Shown here: positions 32,075-35,656 of the stretch, piece by piece
How the letters are laid out: every line of letters begins with the position of its first letter
Position numbering within the stretch: the stretch's first letter is position 1
Assembly: GCA_035574315.1 (NCBI GenBank)
Contig: DATLYW010000037.1
Coordinates: forward strand, 107,853 to 143,508
Direction: 5' to 3'
From: Candidatus Zixiibacteriota bacterium
GTDB taxonomy: Bacteria > Desulfobacterota > Binatia > UBA9968
DNA: 35,656 nt
Translations under genes and position numbers: made by a program
Notes under the pieces: model-generated
The model's input: only the letters and a program-made list of their open reading frames with translations
Told to the model about the DNA's origin: nothing
Databases searched by the model: none

Positions 32075-32697
32075 CCGGTTACCTCGCCCGGCTTCTTCGG
32101 CAGGCCGGCGCCGATCATGCTGTCGCGCGTGATCAAGCGGGCGAGCTGCGCCTCGCTCCAGTTCTCCGTTCCCTCCGGCCGCATCGGCACGACCAGGTAG
32201 CGCGTCTCGGCCGTCGAGTCCCACACGCGGATCTCCGTCTCCGGCGGCAGCGTGACGCCGAATTCCGCAAGCACCCCGCGCGGGTCCTTCACCACGCGCG
32301 AGCGATAGGCGAAGGACTTGTACCACGTCGGGGGGAGGCCGAGCACGTCCGTGGGGTAGCACGAGCACAGCGTGCACACCACCATGTTGTGCACCTGCGG
32401 CGTGTTCTCGACCGCCACCAGATGATCGCCCACGCGCCCCACTTCGGCGATCGTGCCGACCGCTTTGCTCGCATCCTGGAGAAGCGCCCGGCGAAACCCG
32501 GGATCGGTCCACGCCCTGGCGATAACCTGCGCGCCGATGTGCGGGCCGATCCTGGTTTCATAAAGCTCGATGATGCGATCGAGCGCGGCGGCTTCGACGT
32601 AACCCTTCTCGACCAGAATCGTCTCGACCGCGCGCACCCGCAGCTCCATCTCCGAAAGGCTGGAGCCTTCGTCATGCTCGTGTTCCCGCACAGCCAT
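32071..32697 (-). CDS. nthA: Nitrile hydratase subunit alpha (cobalt-type motif)
   Basis: 208 residues. The metal-binding claw VCTLCSC (C108, C111, S112, C113), with Thr rather than Ser at 109, indicates a Co(III) enzyme; two of these cysteines are normally oxidised post-translationally. YRSRVVKDPRGVLAEFG and EIRVWDSTAETRYLVVP are family motifs. YPTDVLGLPP replaces the common YPWPVLGLPP. The start at 32697 (MAVREHEHDE) lacks a clear ribosome site. No amidase gene is in the window. Confidence 0.94.
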   Translation of the reverse strand: MAVREHEHDEGSSLSEMELRVRAVETILVEKGYVEAAALDRIIELYETRIGPHIGAQVIARAWTDPGFRRALLQDASKAVGTIAEVGRVGDHLVAVENTPQVHNMVVCTLCSCYPTDVLGLPPTWYKSFAYRSRVVKDPRGVLAEFGVTLPPETEIRVWDSTAETRYLVVPMRPEGTENWSEAQLARLITRDSMIGAGLPKKPGEVTG

Positions 32698-32847
32698 GGG
32701 CCGACTATAGCGAACAAAATCGCCGGGGTCCAGTGGAAAATCGAATCCGCAACCCGAGGCGCCGCTCGACCGCGCAAAGCGCTTTCGCCAGCGACGCAGC
32801 CTCGGCCCGCGCAAGCGCCGCCGTGTCGGGGCGGAGTCGGGGACCGT

Positions 32848-33573
32848 TCACCCGCATAGCGCGTCGGCAAGCGCACGCAGGAGCTTCGCCCCATCGCCCC
32901 GCCATGCGCTGCCGTGCATGCACGCGAGCGTGGTCGGAGCCGCCGAGGCCAATCTCTCGAGCATCCCGCGCGCATTCTTCGTATGGGAGAAATAGTCCAG
33001 TTCCCGGCGGTAGGCCTCGCTCGGACCGAGGATGTCCGCCTCCGTCACCGGCGGATTGTCAGCGCCCCCTTGCGTGAACAGGTCGCCGCACAAGAGCGTT
33101 CGCGTCCGTTCCTCCATCAGGAAGCCGCACTCCCACGCGTGCGGAAGGTGAGGCGCGTCGAACCATCGGACCGCGTGCCTCCCGAGCGGCAGCGCCTCTC
33201 CGTCCGCCAGCGCGCGGGCCGGCCGGTCTGCAAGGTCGTCGATGGAGACCAGCGCCGCAACGGTCCCGCACAGCGGCGCGGCCCGGCGGGCGACGGCCAG
33301 CCATTCGTTGAGCGACCCGCACTCGTCGGCTTCCACGTGCGAAAAAGCGATGTGGCGCAGGCTTTCGGGAGGCAGCACGCTTGCAACCGCCTCCCGCACG
33401 AGGGGGAACATCTTGCGCGGCCCCGTGTGGAAGATCAGCGGCTCGTCGTCGACGATGAGGTACTGGTTGAAGGAAAAACCGCCGCCCGGGAACGTCACCG
33501 GCGTGTTGATGCGATAGATCCCGTCCGCGATTTCGTGAACGTTGGTCCCGGACTGTCTGTTCGTGATCCCCAT
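32848..33573 (-). CDS. Metallo-beta-lactamase-fold protein of the diiron (ODP/flavodiiron-like) type
   Basis: 241 residues. The metal motif is HVEADECGS (H79-x-E81-x-D83), the HxExD variant of oxygen-binding diiron proteins rather than HxHxDH; further ligands are probably a His in DAPHLPHAWECG, the Asp of CGDLFT and the His of CMHGSAW. The flavodoxin domain of FprA-type NO/O2 reductases is absent. It could be an O2/NO sensor or reductase needing an external electron donor. It lies 150 nt upstream of nthA on the same strand. Confidence 0.85.
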   Translation of the reverse strand: MGITNRQSGTNVHEIADGIYRINTPVTFPGGGFSFNQYLIVDDEPLIFHTGPRKMFPLVREAVASVLPPESLRHIAFSHVEADECGSLNEWLAVARRAAPLCGTVAALVSIDDLADRPARALADGEALPLGRHAVRWFDAPHLPHAWECGFLMEERTRTLLCGDLFTQGGADNPPVTEADILGPSEAYRRELDYFSHTKNARGMLERLASAAPTTLACMHGSAWRGDGAKLLRALADALCG

Positions 33574-33872
33574 TTCAATCCCCCGCGGAGCCGAAGTCCC
33601 TCCGGCAAACCTCCGCTCCAGCTCATTCGATGCCTCCCGTCTTCCGACGGGAGCTTATCCGGCGCCTTCTTTTCGTAGCCTGGCAACCCGTACAAAGAAC
33701 GAAGAAGTCACCAGTCTCTCCAGGATTTGAGAAAAAAACAAGCCTTCTTTTTGTACGTGAGAATCCGGTTCGGACTCTCGGCGTCCGACGAAAACCTCGG
33801 TTTTTCGGCAACGCGACACAAAGCCCTCTGCATTTTCTCGCGCTGTCTCGCCCTGGCCGGCAGATCGGAAAG
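33574..33872. other. Divergent regulatory region with two hairpins
   Basis: No gene was supported. CTCCCGTC-TTCC-GACGGGAG (33634-33653) is a perfect 8-bp hairpin. TCGGAC (33770-33775) and GTCCGA (33783-33788) form a 6-bp dyad centred about 120 bp upstream of the expected sigma-54 start site, the usual place for an enhancer-binding protein. GTACAAAGAA (33690-33699) and TTCTTTTTGTAC (33745-33756) form an imperfect inverted pair. Confidence 0.5.
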
Positions 33873-33888
33873 TGGCACAGGCGTTGCT
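33873..33888 (+). promoter_or_regulatory. Sigma-54 (RpoN) -24/-12 promoter
   Basis: TGGCAC-AGGCG-TTGCT matches the RpoN consensus (TGGCAC-N5-TTGCW), with GG and GC 10 bp apart. Transcription would start near 33899, about 38 nt before the CYCXC selenoprotein ATG. An enhancer-binding activator would be required; none is encoded in the window. Confidence 0.8.
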
Positions 33889-33936
33889 TTTCGATGACGT
33901 GCGACGTCCGGCCGTTCCGGCAAAAGGAGAAGCCAA

Positions 33937-34398
33937 ATGGCGAAAAGAAAAAGAGTCCACGAAGCCGGAAGATCCGCTCGGAAAAAAAGCGGCGTTTTCC
34001 TGGCTCTCGTCGTTTTCATGCTCGCGGGGCTCCTGGCCTGGGGCTGGCTGAGCCGTGGCGGTCCGAAACGAGGTCCGGCGGCGAAGCTTGACCCCGCCGG
34101 TTATGTGAGGCGCGAAACCCGACCGCCCCTTTCCTCGAATCTCTTCGTGGGGCAGACGGCTCGTGCCTATCAGGTTGCGCACGAAATTCCGGAGGTCCTG
34201 GACCAGCTCTACTGCTACTGCGAGTGTGACAAGCACATGGGCCACAAGAGCCTCCTTTCCTGCTTTGCCGATCGCCACGGCGCCACGTGAGTGAACATCT
34301 GCCAGGGGGAGGCGCTGGATGCGTCTCGAATGGTGCAGCAAGGTTACAGCGTAACGGATATCCGCACCTATATCGATCGGAAGTACGGCCGGATGTGA
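33937..34398 (+). CDS. CYCXC-family selenoprotein, membrane-anchored
   Basis: 153 residues including Sec118, encoded by UGA at 34288-34290. A basic N-terminus and one membrane helix (about 19-38, GVFLALVVFMLAGLLAWGWL) anchor an extracytoplasmic domain with QLYCYCECDKHMGHKSLLSC, the CYCXC signature. It continues FADRHGAT-U-VNICQGEAL and ends YIDRKYGRM; relatives have Cys (or Sec) at this place and the downstream sequence matches them, so the UGA is read as Sec. AAGGAGAAGCC precedes the ATG. The cysteine/selenol cluster suggests binding of a soft metal or redox chemistry; function is not established. Sigma-54 promoter upstream, bSECIS-like hairpin after the UGA, polyferredoxin-like gene downstream (43 nt). 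The true stop is also UGA. Ordinary calling would stop at 117 residues. Confidence 0.9.
34296..34321 (+). promoter_or_regulatory. bSECIS-like hairpin of the CYCXC mRNA
   Basis: CCAG (34302-34305) pairs with CUGG (34315-34318) around loop GGGGAGGCG; CAU (34296-34298) pairs with AUG (34319-34321) across a 3-nt bulge. The loop starts 16 nt after the UGA and begins with G, at the near limit of the bacterial SECIS window. It is weaker than the other two hairpins. Confidence 0.65.
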
Positions 34399-34441
34399 AA
34401 GCAGGCAGCGTAGTCGCGAAATTCACAGAGGCGGCCTTCGC

Positions 34442-35548
34442 GTGACGCCGGGCGGGAAAGTCTCAGGCCTGATCGTACTGTGGACGTTCCTGCTCTCACT
34501 TTCCGCGACCGGGCGGGTGCTGGCCCACGGCGATCACGGCGATGCCGCTCCCCTCGAGGGCGGGATCAGCCTGGTTACTCTCGATGGATTTCAAGCAGAG
34601 CTTTTGACCTCTCCCCGCCCTCCCCGCGCCGGCGAGGAGAACAAGATCGTCGTCAAGATCCTTCGCCACGGCTCTCTCGATCCCGTAAGGAACGCGAAGG
34701 TCTGGATCGGCGTCTCGCCGGCGCAGCTCGATCCTGATTCTTTCCAACCGGGCACGTCGGTCGCCGTCCGCGGCAGTGGAACGAGCGGCCCTGTTCTTTC
34801 GCAGGCGACGGAGGAAGTCTGGGCCGGGAATTATACCGTCGTCCGGCGGTTCAGCCGGCAAGGCACCTATCTGGTTCGGGTCGCGCTGTCGGAGCTGGAA
34901 GAACGGAAATTCGATCCGCCGGCGACCCTGGAGTTCTACCTGAACGTGGGCAGGTCCGCCGGACCGACCCCGGGCCTCATCTTCGGCCTCTTGACGGCAG
35001 CCGTGATCGGCGGAGGAGGCATTTACTGGGGGCTGCTCCGTTCGCGCGCGCACGGACCAATCAACCTTCTCGATATTCGCTGGGTGGACCGTCTTGTCCG
35101 CTGGAAGGGGTTTCTACCGGGCCTGCAAATTCCCGTCCTCGTGTTGACGTTCGTTATAATGCTTTTGGGGTTTTTCGACATCCAGGATGGCGCGAAAAAC
35201 CTGGCAACGAAAGTCACATGGATCATCTGGTGGCCCGGAATCATTTTTACATTCATCCTCGTCGGTCGCTTCTGGTGCGTCCCGTGTCCCTTCGGCACGA
35301 TCAACGAATGGGCAGCTCGCCTCGCCAAACCCCGGGCGATGTTTCCGAGGAGGCTGCGGGGACTCTGGCTGGCGACGTTATTCTTCGTGCTTCTCACCTG
35401 GGCCGATGAGCAGCTTGGAATTATCCGGTCTCCGATGATGACCGCGTGGTTGATAGTGTTTCTCGGCCTGGCGGCCGTCGGTACCGGGCTTTTGTTCCAA
35501 CGTCGCAGCTTCTGTCTCCCCCGCCCCAGGATTTCTTTGGACACCTGA
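34442..35548 (+). CDS. FixG/NosR-like polyferredoxin membrane protein, truncated by an insertion sequence
   Basis: 368 residues as read, from a GTG. Signal segment (about 8-29) with HGDHGD just after it, then an Ig-like periplasmic domain (about 40-165) resembling FixH/YtkA-type domains, a membrane helix (about 177-197) and further helices with GRFWCVPCPFGTINEW (C279, C282), as in NosR/FixG 4Fe-4S membrane proteins. At C358 the conserved FERR.FC-RYLCP motif begins as FQRRSFC and then departs into LPRPRISLDT, unlike the family. The last 11 codons are probably insertion-sequence DNA, so iron-sulfur domains are lost. Probably co-transcribed with the CYCXC selenoprotein as an electron-transfer or metal-handling pair (inference). 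Confidence 0.75.
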   Translation: MTPGGKVSGLIVLWTFLLSLSATGRVLAHGDHGDAAPLEGGISLVTLDGFQAELLTSPRPPRAGEENKIVVKILRHGSLDPVRNAKVWIGVSPAQLDPDSFQPGTSVAVRGSGTSGPVLSQATEEVWAGNYTVVRRFSRQGTYLVRVALSELEERKFDPPATLEFYLNVGRSAGPTPGLIFGLLTAAVIGGGGIYWGLLRSRAHGPINLLDIRWVDRLVRWKGFLPGLQIPVLVLTFVIMLLGFFDIQDGAKNLATKVTWIIWWPGIIFTFILVGRFWCVPCPFGTINEWAARLAKPRAMFPRRLRGLWLATLFFVLLTWADEQLGIIRSPMMTAWLIVFLGLAAVGTGLLFQRRSFCLPRPRISLDT

Positions 35549-35656
35549 TTGGGAGAAATGTTAAGGAGAAAAACCCAGGAGGTGTCCATGTCGAAAAGAC
35601 AAGTGCAACGAGGTCGATTTTCTGCTCGCCGGAAGTTGGAAGCTGTGCTTCGGTTG
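35513..35656 (+). mobile_element. Left end of an insertion sequence (IS3-like, partial)
   Basis: Homology of the upstream gene ends at TGT (35513-35515). From there the sequence TGTCTCCCCCGCCCCAGG has the 5'-TG start common in IS3-family ends, and 75 nt later a transposase-like reading frame opens with its own ribosome site. The right end and target duplication are outside the window, so the boundary is inferred. Confidence 0.5.
35588..35656 (+). CDS. Transposase OrfA-like N-terminus, partial
   Basis: Only 23 codons are visible: MSKRQVQRGRFSARRKLEAV, then LRL. The basic start with RFSARRKLEAVLRL resembles the helix-turn-helix of IS3-family OrfA transposases. AGGAGG lies 5 nt upstream of the ATG. 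It runs off the right edge. Confidence 0.5.
   Translation, partial: MSKRQVQRGRFSARRKLEAVLRL

Noticed and set aside
34288..34290. UGA in the CYCXC gene as a disabling mutation
   Set aside because: Downstream codons remain family-like to the natural end and the position is a Cys/Sec site in the family; kept as Sec, though its hairpin is the weakest of the three.
35513..35656. Simple frameshift at the end of the polyferredoxin-like gene
   Set aside because: None of the three forward frames after 35515 restores the RYLCP sequence, whereas a transposase-like start is found.

Overview
The window is high-GC DNA from an uncultivated, probably free-living Gram-negative bacterium. TatA, a TonB-type protein, periplasmic binding proteins and an exported diheme cytochrome indicate a diderm envelope. 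The catabolic mix (LigB dioxygenase, LLM oxidoreductase, nitrile hydratase, nitronate monooxygenase, amidohydrolase, orphan binding proteins) together with several selenoproteins would fit a Desulfobacterota/Binatota- or Methylomirabilota/Rokubacteria-like soil or subsurface lineage. That placement is inference; no rRNA or tRNA gene was recognised.

Layout. 0-2.6 kb: start of an ECF sigma factor, a zinc-ribbon membrane protein, tatA and a TonB-family protein. 2.6-7.9 kb: a compact minus-strand operon folD-gcvT-gcvH-gcvPA-gcvPB, a complete glycine-cleavage and one-carbon module apart from the shared lipoamide dehydrogenase. 8.1-12.3 kb: a plus-strand putative ring-cleavage cluster (alpha/beta hydrolase, LigA-like, LigB-like, LLM oxidoreductase) converging on a two-domain VOC protein that has its own promoter and operator-like dyad. 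12.6-14.5 kb: sorbosone-dehydrogenase-like protein and diheme cytochrome c. 14.8-24.8 kb: mostly minus-strand genes (solute-binding protein, MetE-like protein, Bug receptor, DUF763, carbonic anhydrase, peroxiredoxin, DUF2703, membrane protein, small protein, HAD hydrolase). 24.8-31 kb: MFS exporter, amidohydrolase, ArsM-like methyltransferase, nitronate monooxygenase and another binding protein. 31-33.6 kb: nitrile hydratase (alpha, beta, accessory) behind a diiron-type metallo-beta-lactamase-fold protein. 33.6-35.6 kb: a sigma-54 promoter, a CYCXC-family protein and a polyferredoxin-like membrane protein cut by an insertion sequence at the right edge.

Two things stand out. First, three genes contain an in-frame UGA where relatives have a reactive cysteine: a 2-Cys peroxiredoxin (UGA at 21068-21070), an ArsM-like methyltransferase (27687-27689) and a CYCXC protein (34288-34290). 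Each UGA is followed at the right distance by a hairpin with G in the first two loop bases, as expected of a bacterial SECIS. These are therefore selenoproteins, and ordinary gene calling would truncate all three. All three also end in UGA, so the same codon means Sec and stop within one message.

Second, between 12.3 and 24.2 kb seven intergenic gaps carry copies of one modular repeat. It is built from heptamers (GACCGRR), octamers (TTGAACYY), a long hairpin with a constant 18-nt loop and a terminal GC-rich hairpin. Forward copies lie at 12.3-18.7 kb and inverted copies at 22.1-24.1 kb. I do not recognise it as a named element.
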